A model generated the notes under the pieces. It worked only from the letters and a program-made list of their open reading frames with translations, was not told the origin of the DNA and did not search any database. 64,000 nucleotides of DNA from Mediterraneibacter gnavus ATCC 29149 (lineage in GTDB: Bacteria > Bacillota > Clostridia > Lachnospirales > Lachnospiraceae). A program made the translations under genes and the position numbers. This document shows positions 48,925 to 57,771 of this stretch, piece by piece (positions within the stretch are counted from its first letter, which is position 1; every line of letters starts with the position of its first letter). The stretch spans positions 1,116,001-1,180,000 of the forward strand of contig NZ_CP043051.1 of assembly GCF_008121495.1 (NCBI RefSeq), given 5' to 3'.

Positions 48925-49569
48925 ATGGGATACTCTTTAGATCTATTAAAACAAATTGCGCACGGACTTGCACAGCAGTTCGGTGATTCCTGCGAAATCG
49001 TGATCCACGATGTACGCCATGGAATCGAAAACACAATCTTATATATTGAAAACGGACATGTCACTGACCGAAAATCCGGTGACAGTGCATCCAATGTCGT
49101 ACTGGAAGCGATCAAAGCCGATCCGTCCACACTGCAGGATCAGTACGCTTATCTGACAAAAACAAATGACGGACGTCTGCTGAAGTCTTCGACCTTTTAC
49201 ATTAAGGACGAATCCGGAACGCTTGCCTATATTTTTTCTATCAATTATGATATTACCGCACTGGCTGCAGCGAATCAGTTCCTGCAGTCCTTTATCCAGA
49301 CACAGAATCCCGCCGAGCCATCCGCTTCCCGCAGTGCGACTCCTCAGATTACACACAATGTCACCGAGCTTCTGGATACCCTGATCGAACAGGCTATCTC
49401 CAATATCGGGAAACCGGCAGCACTGATGACAAAAGACGAAAAAATCAAAGTGGTTCAGTATTTAAATGATGCCGACGCTTTTCTGATCACGAAGTCCGGA
49501 GATAAGGTAGCTTCTATACTCGGCATCTCAAAATTCACATTATATAACTATATGGATGCCGGTAAATAA
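48925..49569 (+). CDS. YheO-like transcriptional regulator (PAS plus HTH)
   Basis: 214 residues. Residues 1-120 are a YheO-type PAS domain (YSLDLLKQIAHGLAQQFGDS; SCEIVIHDVRHGIENTILYI is the ligand region), and the last ~70 form a helix-turn-helix of the HTH_22 kind (DEKIKVVQYLNDADAFLITK; VASILGISKFTLYNYMD). Related DauR controls D-amino-acid use. It is divergent from the hydantoinase gene, 209 bp apart. A perfect ATGATATCAT palindrome at 48876-48885 is a possible operator. AGGAGAGGA precedes the ATG. Confidence 0.85.
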   Translation: MGYSLDLLKQIAHGLAQQFGDSCEIVIHDVRHGIENTILYIENGHVTDRKSGDSASNVVLEAIKADPSTLQDQYAYLTKTNDGRLLKSSTFYIKDESGTLAYIFSINYDITALAAANQFLQSFIQTQNPAEPSASRSATPQITHNVTELLDTLIEQAISNIGKPAALMTKDEKIKVVQYLNDADAFLITKSGDKVASILGISKFTLYNYMDAGK

Positions 49570-49571
49570 AA

Positions 49572-49612
49572 AATCCGCTGAAAGTGCAACGTTGAAACAC
49601 TTTCAGCGGATT
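49572..49612. terminator. Bidirectional terminator
   Basis: AATCCGCTGAAAGTG (49572-49586) pairs perfectly with CACTTTCAGCGGATT (49598-49612), a 15-bp stem between two convergent genes. Confidence 0.85.
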
Positions 49613-49616
49613 CTGA

Positions 49617-50549
49617 TTATACTTCCATCTTACTCTGCATCCATTCGTATAAATCCTGATATACCTGCTCCCGGTCTGTTTCATTCAAAATCTCATGTCG
49701 GTCTCCGGCATACAGCCGCAAAGTCACATCCTGTATTCCGGCCGCCCGATACTTCTCATAGATCTTTCTGACACCTTTGCCGAATCCTCCGACCGGATCG
49801 TCCGAACCGGACACCATAAAAATCGGCAGCGTCTTCGGTATCATATAGATGCTTTCCCGCTTCTGCGTCTGCTGAATTCCGCAGAACATCTGATAGTAGG
49901 CATTTACTGTAAATACAAACGAACACAGCGGATCGGAAACATACTGATCCAGCTTTTCCGTATCACTGGTCACCCAGTCTGCCCTCGTCCTTGCCGGCTT
50001 GAATTTTTTACAGAAAGGTCCATTCACCATCTTGTCTACCAGCTTGCTTCGATAATGCCATCCTTTTAAAACTGCCAGTATCCTGCACAGATCTTTTCCA
50101 AGCTTGAGTTCCGTCTTATTCTGCTCTGACATGGTCCCCATGATGATCGCTCCACTGAGTCCATTGCCATACATCTGAATATATTGTCTCAGCAGAGACG
50201 ATCCCATGCTGTGTCCAAGCATAAAATAAGGCACGTCCGGGTATTTTTTCATCGTCCGCTGTCTCAATGTATGTAAATCTCCAAGAACACATGCATTTCC
50301 ATATTTTTCATTAAAAAATCCATACTCTGACTTACTCTGTACTGACTTTCCATGTCCCAGATGATCGTTGCCGACTACATAAAATCCTTTTTCGCAGAGA
50401 TATTCTGCAAACTCCGAATATCTGTCAACATACTCAACCATCCCGTGACTCAACTGCAAGACTGCCTTTACCTGTCCTTCCGGTTTCCATTCAATTGTAT
50501 GAATCTCTGTATTTCCATCTTTGGATGGAAAGTAAAATTCATCTTTCAT
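49617..50549 (-). CDS. Alpha/beta hydrolase (monoacylglycerol lipase/lysophospholipase-like)
   Basis: 310 residues with the nucleophile elbow YFMLGHSMGSSLLRQYIQ (GHSMG, Ser about residue 104), an oxyanion-hole segment near VLQLSHGMVEYVDRY, the acid in 'MVSGSDDPVGGFGKG' and the His in 'YAGDRHEILNE'. It has no signal peptide, so it is cytoplasmic. It cleaves glycerides or lysophospholipids in relatives. It lies 8 bp downstream of citrate synthase, with no obvious metabolic link. Confidence 0.88.
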   Translation of the reverse strand: MKDEFYFPSKDGNTEIHTIEWKPEGQVKAVLQLSHGMVEYVDRYSEFAEYLCEKGFYVVGNDHLGHGKSVQSKSEYGFFNEKYGNACVLGDLHTLRQRTMKKYPDVPYFMLGHSMGSSLLRQYIQMYGNGLSGAIIMGTMSEQNKTELKLGKDLCRILAVLKGWHYRSKLVDKMVNGPFCKKFKPARTRADWVTSDTEKLDQYVSDPLCSFVFTVNAYYQMFCGIQQTQKRESIYMIPKTLPIFMVSGSDDPVGGFGKGVRKIYEKYRAAGIQDVTLRLYAGDRHEILNETDREQVYQDLYEWMQSKMEV

Positions 50550-50557
50550 CTTTCTCT

Positions 50558-51928
50558 CTACCTGTCATCTAATTTTATATATTCCCGATGAGGAGCCAGC
50601 GGCTTATATGCCGGACGGATGATCTTATCCGCATTCTTCAGCTCTTCCAGACGGTGTGCACTCCATCCTACAATACGTGCAGCCGCAAAGATCGGTGTAT
50701 ACAGTGACGGAGGAAGATCCAGCATACTGTACACCAGACCACTGTAAAAGTCCACATTCGCACTGACACCTTTGTAAATCTTGCGCTTCTCGGCGATTAC
50801 TTCCGGAGCCATATGCTCTACCTTCTCATAAAGCGCATACTCTGCCTCGCAGCCTTTCTCCTGTGCAAGCTGCTTTACAAACGCACGAAATACATCTGCA
50901 CGAGGATCAGAAATGGAATAAACCGCATGTCCCATTCCGTAGATCAGACCTTTTTTATCAAAGGCTTTCTTATCCAACAGTGCTTCCAGATACTGACGGA
51001 TCTGCTCTTCATCAGTCCAGTCTGTCAGTGTTGCCTTCATATCCTCAAACATCTGTGTCACTTTTACATTCGCACCGCCATGCTTCGGTCCTTTCAGGGA
51101 AGCCATCGCTGCTGTAATCGTAGAATACGTATCGGTACCGGAAGAAGTAACTACATGAGTCGTAAAGGTGGAGTTATTACCACCGCCATGATCCATATGA
51201 AGCACAAGTGCCATATCCAGGATCTCTGCCTCAAGCGCTGTATACTTTCTGTCTTCACGAAGCATCATCAGGATATTCTCCGCTGCGGAAAGCTCCGGAT
51301 GAGGTGCATAAATATAAAGATCCTCACCTCTTCTGTAATTATATGCATGGTAGGCATATACCATAAACATTGGGAACTGACTGATCAGATTCAGACACTG
51401 ACGAAGTACGTTCGGAATCGAAATATCATCCGCTTTGTCATCGTATGTATACATACTCAGGATATAGCGGGAAATGTTGTTCATCATATCACTGCTCGGC
51501 GCTTTCATGATTACATCCCGTACAAAGTTCGGCGGAAGTGTCCGGCGCTCTGCGATCATGGCCCGAAATTCATCCAGCTGCACCTTTGTCGGAAGTTCTC
51601 CAAACAAAAGGAGATATGTTGTCTCTTCAAATCCCGGGTGCTCTGCTTTTAAAAATCCGCCGATCAGCTCTTTGATATTATATCCACGGTAGTAGAGGCT
51701 TCCTTCACACGGAACTTCTTTGCCGTCTACGACTTTGGTATTTACAATATCTGAAATGTTGGTCAGACCTGCAAGTACACCTTTTCCATTTAAATCACGA
51801 AGACCTCTCTTCACCTCATACTTGGTATACAGTTCTTTGTCAATCGCTGTATTCGTCTCACAAATATGTGCCAGCTCCTGAATCTTGGGTGTATTTTCAA
51901 AAATGATGTTCTCAATGTCTCTCTGCAT
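50558..51928 (-). CDS. Citrate synthase
   Basis: 456 residues from ATG 51928, with GGAGAGG upstream; a longer frame to 51994 has no site. Family marks: 'GSLYYRGYNIKEL', HMDHGGGNNSTFTTHVVTSS (His in the active site), 'SLKGPKHGGANVKV' and GMGHAVYSISDPRADVFRAF with the catalytic His. Condenses acetyl-CoA with oxaloacetate. The length and the long N-terminus match the type seen in Clostridia. An aconitase is at 57772, supporting a glutamate-forming partial TCA route. Confidence 0.92.
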   Translation of the reverse strand: MQRDIENIIFENTPKIQELAHICETNTAIDKELYTKYEVKRGLRDLNGKGVLAGLTNISDIVNTKVVDGKEVPCEGSLYYRGYNIKELIGGFLKAEHPGFEETTYLLLFGELPTKVQLDEFRAMIAERRTLPPNFVRDVIMKAPSSDMMNNISRYILSMYTYDDKADDISIPNVLRQCLNLISQFPMFMVYAYHAYNYRRGEDLYIYAPHPELSAAENILMMLREDRKYTALEAEILDMALVLHMDHGGGNNSTFTTHVVTSSGTDTYSTITAAMASLKGPKHGGANVKVTQMFEDMKATLTDWTDEEQIRQYLEALLDKKAFDKKGLIYGMGHAVYSISDPRADVFRAFVKQLAQEKGCEAEYALYEKVEHMAPEVIAEKRKIYKGVSANVDFYSGLVYSMLDLPPSLYTPIFAAARIVGWSAHRLEELKNADKIIRPAYKPLAPHREYIKLDDR

Positions 51929-52059
51929 ATAGCCTCTCCTTCCGTCATTTGTTTTATATTTCTTTATTATACTAAAGATTTTGCTCCTATACAATTAACT
52001 GTGTATTAAATATTTATGAACTATTGCTGTTTATTCTGTTTGGACCTGCACAGAAATCA

Positions 52060-52935
52060 TTATGCGATTTGATCACTTAAATAGTTCGCAAGCTCTGCAA
52101 ATTCTTCCAGAGTCAGGGCTTCTCCACGGATACTCGCGCCTCTGCCGAGATGTCCGATCGCCGCTTCGATCTGCTCCTTCGTAAAATCCAGCTCCGGTGA
52201 ATTCTTCAGGCCATTCGCAAGCGTTTTTCTTCTCTGATTGAACGAAGCCCGGATGATCCGAAACATCAGTTTTTCATCTTTTACCTGCACCGGTGGTTCT
52301 TCATATCTGTCAAGACGGATGACTGCAGAACCGACCTTCGGGCGCGGCATAAAACAGTTCGGCGGTACATTGGCTACAATATATGGTTTTGCGTAATACT
52401 GGACCGCAAGTGACAGCGCTCCGTAATCCTTCGTTCCCGGTCCTACCTGCATCCGATCTGCTACTTCTTTCTGAACCATGACTGTAATACTCTTCATTGG
52501 AACATGATTTTCAAACAATCCCATGATGATCGGAGTCGTAATATAATATGGAAGATTTGCCACAACTTTGATCGGCTTTCCTTCATTCTCCTGTTTTGCA
52601 AGCTCAGCAATATCCACTTTTAACACATCCTCATTGATGACCTGCACATTGTCATAGCCATCCAGAGTATCCTCCAGAATCGGAATCAATGCCTTATCGA
52701 TCTCTACTGCCGCTACCTTTCCCGCAGCGCATGCCAGATACTGTGTCATCGTTCCGATTCCCGGTCCGATCTCCAGCACAAAATCATCCTTAGTAATCTC
52801 TGCAGATCCGATGATCTTATCCAGTACATGCGTATCTATCAGGAAATTCTGTCCGAATTTTTTCTGAAACACAAAGTTATACTTCTGAAGCACCGCGATC
52901 GTATTCTGCGGATTTCCAAGTGTTGGTTCTTTCAT
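52060..52935 (-). CDS. rsmA: 16S rRNA dimethyladenosine transferase
   Basis: 291 residues from ATG 52935 (GAGGTG site upstream; the longer frame overlaps tatD). Motif I is FVLEIGPGIGTMTQYLACAA, 'VAAVEIDKALIPIL' follows, and the catalytic motif is 'VVANLPYYITTPIIM' (NLPY). 'NQRRKTLANGLKNSPELDF' is the C-terminal RNA-contact region. It makes m6,2A1518 and m6,2A1519 of 16S rRNA, a late 30S step. It is in the conserved tatD-rsmA order. Confidence 0.95.
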   Translation of the reverse strand: MKEPTLGNPQNTIAVLQKYNFVFQKKFGQNFLIDTHVLDKIIGSAEITKDDFVLEIGPGIGTMTQYLACAAGKVAAVEIDKALIPILEDTLDGYDNVQVINEDVLKVDIAELAKQENEGKPIKVVANLPYYITTPIIMGLFENHVPMKSITVMVQKEVADRMQVGPGTKDYGALSLAVQYYAKPYIVANVPPNCFMPRPKVGSAVIRLDRYEEPPVQVKDEKLMFRIIRASFNQRRKTLANGLKNSPELDFTKEQIEAAIGHLGRGASIRGEALTLEEFAELANYLSDQIA

Positions 52936-52951
52936 CTGCACACCTCTTTCT

Positions 52952-53725
52952 CTACTTTTTGAAACGATATAATTTTTTTGCATTTTCTGTTGTCTGTCTT
53001 ACAACCTCTTCGTAAGAAATCCCCTTTAATCCTGCGATCTCTTCTGCAACATACACAAGATTCAGGGAACTATTGCGTTTTCCACGATTCGGAACAGGAG
53101 CCAGATACGGGCTGTCCGTCTCAAGAACCAGTGACTCCAAAGGGATCTCCTGCACCACTTCTTTTAATTTCTTTGCATTTTTAAAGGTTACGACACCGCC
53201 GATTCCAAGATAAAATCCCATCTTTACATACTCTTTCGCCTGCTCCGGGGAATAGGAAAAACAATGGATCACACCGCTTAATTCTCCTGCATACTGCTTC
53301 ATAATCTCCATCGTATCTGCGGCTGCTTCCCGGCTGTGAATGATCACCGGCAAATCCAGTTGTTTCGCAAGTTCCAGCTGCCGGATAAACCACATTTTCT
53401 GTAAATCCCGGTTCTCCTTATCCCAGTAATAATCCAGTCCGATCTCTCCGACAGCGACCATCTTTTCCCTGGCAAGCAGTTGTTCCATCCGCTTCATCTT
53501 CTCCTCGTCCAGTTCACCCACTTCGTCCGGATGTACCCCGATCGCACCGTAAATGAACGGATATCTGTCTGTCAGCTGCTCAATCTTGTCCCAGGACGCA
53601 ATATCAGAACCTGCATCTACGATCAGCTCTACGCCATTTTCCCGCATAGAACCAAGCAATTCTTCTCTGTCTTCTTCAAACTGTCTGTCATCATAATGTG
53701 CATGTGTATCAAAAATCATCTGCAT
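52952..53725 (-). CDS. tatD: TatD-family metal-dependent deoxyribonuclease
   Basis: 257 residues; an in-frame ATG at 53719 (MIFDTHAHYDD) is an equally possible start. Metal ligands are seen in FDTHAHYDDRQFEEDREELL (HxH), 'AVGEIGLDYYW' (Glu), 'PVIIHSREAAADT', 'GVIHCFSYSPEQ' and 'LVLETDSPYLAP' (Asp). A complete family member that trims DNA 3' ends. Its stop is 16 bp from the rsmA start. Confidence 0.93.
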   Translation of the reverse strand: MQMIFDTHAHYDDRQFEEDREELLGSMRENGVELIVDAGSDIASWDKIEQLTDRYPFIYGAIGVHPDEVGELDEEKMKRMEQLLAREKMVAVGEIGLDYYWDKENRDLQKMWFIRQLELAKQLDLPVIIHSREAAADTMEIMKQYAGELSGVIHCFSYSPEQAKEYVKMGFYLGIGGVVTFKNAKKLKEVVQEIPLESLVLETDSPYLAPVPNRGKRNSSLNLVYVAEEIAGLKGISYEEVVRQTTENAKKLYRFKK

Positions 53726-53754
53726 TTAACCTCTTTTCGCGGATATACGGAAAA

Positions 53755-53783
53755 AGGAGAGAATCTGTCTTGTTTTCTCTCCT
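53755..53783 (-). terminator. Terminator after the Rpn-like gene
   Basis: AGGAGAGAA (53755-53763) pairs with TTCTCTCCT (53775-53783); on the minus strand it is followed by TTTTTCC. It sits between the Rpn-like gene and tatD. The 53784-54030 stretch shows nothing else I can support. Confidence 0.7.
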
Positions 53784-54030
53784 CTTTCCTTACCGTTTTC
53801 TATTTAAAATAATACCATACTGCCTGAAAATGTTCAATGCAGGACTCTCAATTATCTCACATGATTTACGAAATCGGACGCACGTTTCTACAGATTATCA
53901 AAGATATCAAACTGAGTCAGGCATACTAGGCGCTACGTGAGACCACACTTAGTATCCCTGCAATCTGCGAACTGGTTTGACATGAAAGCCTGGAACATTT
54001 TATGTGGATATTCCCAGTCGCCCATTGACC

Positions 54031-54750
54031 CTACTTCCAATATTTTTCCACTTCCTGTGCTGCTTCCTGTGAAGAAATGTGAAACTTTTCCTGAACTTTT
54101 CCACATATCACTTCTTTTTCCAGTTCCATTTCCTGAAGCAGCTCCACAACAGCCTGTATGCCTTCTTGTCTACCTTCTTGTCTGCCTTCACGTCGTCCCT
54201 CTTTTAGACCGGTGTTTTTATAAACCGTGGAAAAATACTGGTGATCCCGAATCGCACGCTCTCTCTCCTCATATTCCAGACGCTTTTCCTCATCTGCGCT
54301 GATCCGATTCAGATCCTCATATGCCTTCTTAATGTATTCACTTTTTTCTGCTGCCATTTCAAATTCCTCCTCTGTCTCTGCATTGATGAACTGAAGCCAT
54401 TTCAGCAGCTCTGTCTCTGGATAATCATGTTTTGCCAGCTTCGGAAGTTCCAGTGTATGAATCTCAAATTTATCACTATACAACTTCCTCCCCTTATCTG
54501 ACCAGAAATGAAAACGGCAATAATATTCTTCATCATCAAACATTATAAAATTCAGAATCCCCAGCTTATCGTCTTTATCCTTCTGACGCAAATGGGACGG
54601 CAAAATCTTACTCTCATTGATTTCCTTCAGATTGATCCCAAGTACTGCTGCCAGAAATGCGTTACGCACCTCTTCGTCTTCCATCAGTTCTTTAAAACAG
54701 AAATCTACTTTTGGCTTCATTAAAAATTGTGTTGGTTTTTTATTCTCCAT
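54031..54750 (-). pseudogene. Rpn/PD-(D/E)XK nuclease-transposase family gene with the catalytic core deleted
   Basis: 239 codons from ATG 54750 (AGGAGG upstream). The start MENKKPTQFLMKPKVDFCFK and the RQKDKDDKLGIL segment are the usual N-terminus. The frame then jumps straight to NFIMFDDEEYYCRFHFW, which in relatives I remember lies about 60 residues later, so the D-xn-ExQ nuclease stretch and its flank seem to be missing in frame. The C-terminus has Arg/Glu/Gly repeats (GRREGRQEGRQEGIQ), as usual for this family. It may be translated, but should be inactive as a nuclease. Confidence 0.6.
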
Positions 54751-54977
54751 ACATGCTCCTCCTTTGTTCTGATGGAATTTAAAATATTTCGATGAGCATG
54801 TACTTGTATTTCTGATTTTATTATATCCTTTGACGCGATGTTTCACAATCGCAAATACAGACAAACTCCCGCTCTTTAGTTACTGTTCACCCCGATCAAT
54901 AACTTCTTTTATCCATCTCTTTACTCTTTATCTGGGAATAATTTTTTGAATGGCAGTCTCTCTGCCATATTTGAAAA

Positions 54978-55069
54978 TTGAAAGGGATTCCTTTCAAGAT
55001 GAATTTTATTATACTTGAAATTTTTTGAGGATACAATGAAATTTTCATAAAGATCCTCTAAAAAATTTC
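54978..55069. other. Two hairpins in an AT-rich intergenic stretch
   Basis: TTGAAAGG-GATT-CCTTTCAA (54978-54997) is perfect. GAAATTTTTTGAGGAT (55017-55032) pairs with ATCCTCTAAAAAATTTC (55053-55069) with one bulge, and an ATGAAA/TTTCAT inner stem. No ORF is present. A decayed miniature element or RNA gene is possible. Confidence 0.45.
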
Positions 55070-55076
55070 ATACATA

Positions 55077-55124
55077 AAAGACCAGATATCAAGTACAGCA
55101 AGTATACCTTGATATCTGGTCTTT
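55077..55124 (-). terminator. Terminator of the sigma factor/beta-propeller operon
   Basis: AAAGACCAGATATCAAG (55077-55093) pairs perfectly with CTTGATATCTGGTCTTT (55108-55124), 17 bp, with T's following on the minus strand. Confidence 0.85.
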
Positions 55125-55138
55125 GAAATTATCTCCTC

Positions 55139-57091
55139 TTACAACACCACATCATCCACTTTTTCAAAATTATCCAATCTGTAAGACTCCACTGTCGCCT
55201 CTGTCACCAGATAAAATCTTTCTCCCGCGTACAAGCCTCTCACTTCTGAATATCCGCTCAACTTTTTCTCAAATACACAAGTAAACCCTTTTTCTTTATC
55301 ATAGGAATAAATGTAGTATTCCTGCTGGTTCTTGTATCCCGGGAATCCAATCAGGTTCTTCTCCGTATCTACAAACGCTGCCCGATAATTATAGGATACA
55401 TCTGTTGAATAGCACTCCTCCAGCACTGTTTTCGCAACTTCTTTTACGTCTTTCGGATCCGAAATATCGAACATAGACAGTTTTACGCCATTCACTGTTG
55501 TCCCATCTTCCTCCACATCCATTCCGATTCCAAGAAGCAGCCCGTCTCCATACGGATGCAGATAATCAGAAAATCCCGGTATCTTCAGTTCGCCCAGTAC
55601 TTTCGGCTTTTTCGGATCAGACAGATCTACGGAAAAGAGTGGATCAACTTGCTTGTAAGTTACAAAATAACAGGTATCTCCCATAAATCTTGCTGAATAT
55701 ACTCTTTCATCTTCTGCCAGATTATCCAGTTTTCCTGTTTCTTTCAAGTCTTTATCTAAAATATAAAGTGCATTTGTAGAATCTGCTCCCTGACTGCCTG
55801 TATTGCTTGCACTATCCGTCCTCAGTAATGGATTCACACCGCCGGATGTATCATCATTTTCACGGATTGTGGTCACAACCCGCAGATATCCGTTGTATTC
55901 ATCAATACTAAAAGAATCATTGACCATACCATCGATCACAACATCGCCCGTTCCATCCAGCTCTCCATTTTTATAAGAAACTTTTCGAATCTCTGTCTGT
56001 GTCACCGGAGAGACTTTTGCGTCATAGATTGTGTCATACACATAAATATTATTCTCACTTACATAGCACTGACTGCCATCTCCGAAGAATGCCAGGTGAT
56101 CGATCTGCTCTGTCGGGTCTTTCAGACTGAATGAAGTCACTACTGTATAAACTCGTCCCTTTTCCTGCTGCGGAAGTAAAATATAACTGCTGTCCATCAC
56201 TTTCCCCTGCACTTCCGGTACATAACTGCTGACATCATTCTTTGACCCGGAAATATCGGCATAGAACGTACTAAGCAGATACACGTAATCTCCGGATACA
56301 CGCATAGTATGGAAACTTCCGCTCTGTGACATCTCTCCCAAAGATTTTGGCTTTTCCGGATTGCTCACATCAAAAACTTCCGCCACAGTATGTGTCACAC
56401 TTCTGACGACTCCCTGACTGTCTGTCTCATCGGTGGTTCTCGCATACACACAGACCAGTTTTTCATCTTTTAAATAAATCTCGATCAGATAATCATTTGC
56501 ATCCATGGAAATGGTTCCTACTTGCTTCATCTCTTCAGATTCAATATTCAGGATCTGCACCTTATCCATGCTCATGATATACAGATACTTTCCGTCCGTC
56601 TTGACGACATCACCTTCACCGACCCCCTCTGTCCGCACATTCGTATCGGAATGTGATACAGCCTGATCAGCGACTGCTTTCTCCCCTGTATAAAGAGCCG
56701 CTCCATCAGCTCCCCCTGTGCCATACATGATCTCTTCCTCTTCTGCCGCTGCCTGAACGTACTTGTAAATCTGATCATAATCCTTCGCACTTGCCAACGC
56801 AGCAATCGACTCAGCGACTGTATCGTCTGCAGCCTTTTCCGCTGCTTTTTGTGCTTCCTTATCCTGCATCATTCCACGTCCGGAAAGTGCAACTACCCCC
56901 ACAACAAGACAACAACATGCCGCTGCTGCCACAATTCCATAAACTGGTGTCCGTTTTTTCTTTTTCTGTGCCAGTTTCTTTTCAATATTCTCAGGTTTTA
57001 AAGAATCAGGCACTTCCATCCCCTCTGCTGACTGCACAATCTTGTCTTTTATTTCCTCTTCTGTAAAATGTCTGTCTCTTTTATTTTCCAT
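55139..57091 (-). CDS. Membrane-anchored beta-propeller protein, probable partner of the sigma factor
   Basis: 650 residues. A cytoplasmic ~45-residue N-terminus (EEEIKDKIVQSAEGMEVPDS), one helix (PVYGIVAAAACCCLVVGVVA, about 49-68) and a large extracellular part of the COG4880 C-terminal beta-propeller kind (GEGDVVKTDGKYLYIMSMDK; YVYLLSTFYADISG; VYSARFMGDTCYFVTYKQVD; YLHPYGDGLLLGIGMDVEED). The cytoplasmic tail plus sigma gene 2 bp upstream is the arrangement of an anti-sigma factor, but no ZAS zinc motif is seen. It may instead be the sigma factor's target. Confidence 0.75.
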   Translation of the reverse strand: MENKRDRHFTEEEIKDKIVQSAEGMEVPDSLKPENIEKKLAQKKKKRTPVYGIVAAAACCCLVVGVVALSGRGMMQDKEAQKAAEKAADDTVAESIAALASAKDYDQIYKYVQAAAEEEEIMYGTGGADGAALYTGEKAVADQAVSHSDTNVRTEGVGEGDVVKTDGKYLYIMSMDKVQILNIESEEMKQVGTISMDANDYLIEIYLKDEKLVCVYARTTDETDSQGVVRSVTHTVAEVFDVSNPEKPKSLGEMSQSGSFHTMRVSGDYVYLLSTFYADISGSKNDVSSYVPEVQGKVMDSSYILLPQQEKGRVYTVVTSFSLKDPTEQIDHLAFFGDGSQCYVSENNIYVYDTIYDAKVSPVTQTEIRKVSYKNGELDGTGDVVIDGMVNDSFSIDEYNGYLRVVTTIRENDDTSGGVNPLLRTDSASNTGSQGADSTNALYILDKDLKETGKLDNLAEDERVYSARFMGDTCYFVTYKQVDPLFSVDLSDPKKPKVLGELKIPGFSDYLHPYGDGLLLGIGMDVEEDGTTVNGVKLSMFDISDPKDVKEVAKTVLEECYSTDVSYNYRAAFVDTEKNLIGFPGYKNQQEYYIYSYDKEKGFTCVFEKKLSGYSEVRGLYAGERFYLVTEATVESYRLDNFEKVDDVVL

Positions 57092-57093
57092 CC

Positions 57094-57618
57094 TTATACC
57101 TCCACTTCCTGAAGAACCACTCGCATCTTCTCCAGAGCTCTCTTTTTTCTGGAACGAACCGTAACCGGATTCATATCCAGCATCTGACCGATCTCATCAC
57201 TTTGATATCCTCCAAATACTGAAAATGAAACAATCAGACGTTCTTCATCATCCAGTTTCCAGAATGCACTCTTTACATCCTGTGAGACAGCATAGTCTGA
57301 CTCTTTTGATGGATAAGTCTCATCCAACTCATGTGTCTGGGCTCTCTTTCGAAACTGGTTCTTACAATGATTGCTCAATATGGTAAAGATCCAGCTTCTG
57401 AAAGACTCCTCCTTTTTGAGACTGGATATCTTTTCATAAGCTGTCACCACAGTATCACTGACTGCATCCTCCGCCTCCTGCGGATGCTTCAGAGTATAGA
57501 GTGCAAATTTATAAAGTTCCACATAGATTCTGGAATACAACTCCGAAAACGCTTTGACGTCCCCGCGCTTTGCACGTCGTATCAGAACTGCTTCCGCACT
57601 TTTTTGATAATCGTACAT
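57094..57618 (-). CDS. ECF-type sigma-70 factor
   Basis: About 174 residues from ATG 57618 (AGGGG 6 bp upstream); ATG 57624 is an alternative. Region 2: FSELYSRIYVELYKFALYTL, then SFRSWIFTILSNHCKNQF. Region 4: 'DDEERLIVSFSVFGGYQSDE' then IGQMLDMNPVTVRSRKKRAL, the HTH. Regions 1 and 3 are absent, as in ECF factors. It is co-transcribed with the membrane beta-propeller gene. The promoter lies in 57625-57720, where I saw no certain ECF-type match. Confidence 0.9.
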   Translation of the reverse strand: MYDYQKSAEAVLIRRAKRGDVKAFSELYSRIYVELYKFALYTLKHPQEAEDAVSDTVVTAYEKISSLKKEESFRSWIFTILSNHCKNQFRKRAQTHELDETYPSKESDYAVSQDVKSAFWKLDDEERLIVSFSVFGGYQSDEIGQMLDMNPVTVRSRKKRALEKMRVVLQEVEV

Positions 57619-57720
57619 CCGCATCCCCTCTCTTTCTTTTTTGTTTGTGTTACTGTTCACAATAACTCTTTTGTCACACATAAGAGTCTTTCAAGTGAAG
57701 TTTTGTTGCATGGAAAATAA

Positions 57721-57756
57721 AAAATCAGGGAGATTTTTTGTTTCTCCCTGATTTTT
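57721..57756 (-). terminator. Terminator after aconitase
   Basis: AAAATCAGGGAGA (57721-57733) pairs with TCTCCCTGATTTT (57743-57755) with a T-run on each side. Confidence 0.85.
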
Positions 57757-57771
57757 TCATCTGTTTAATCT

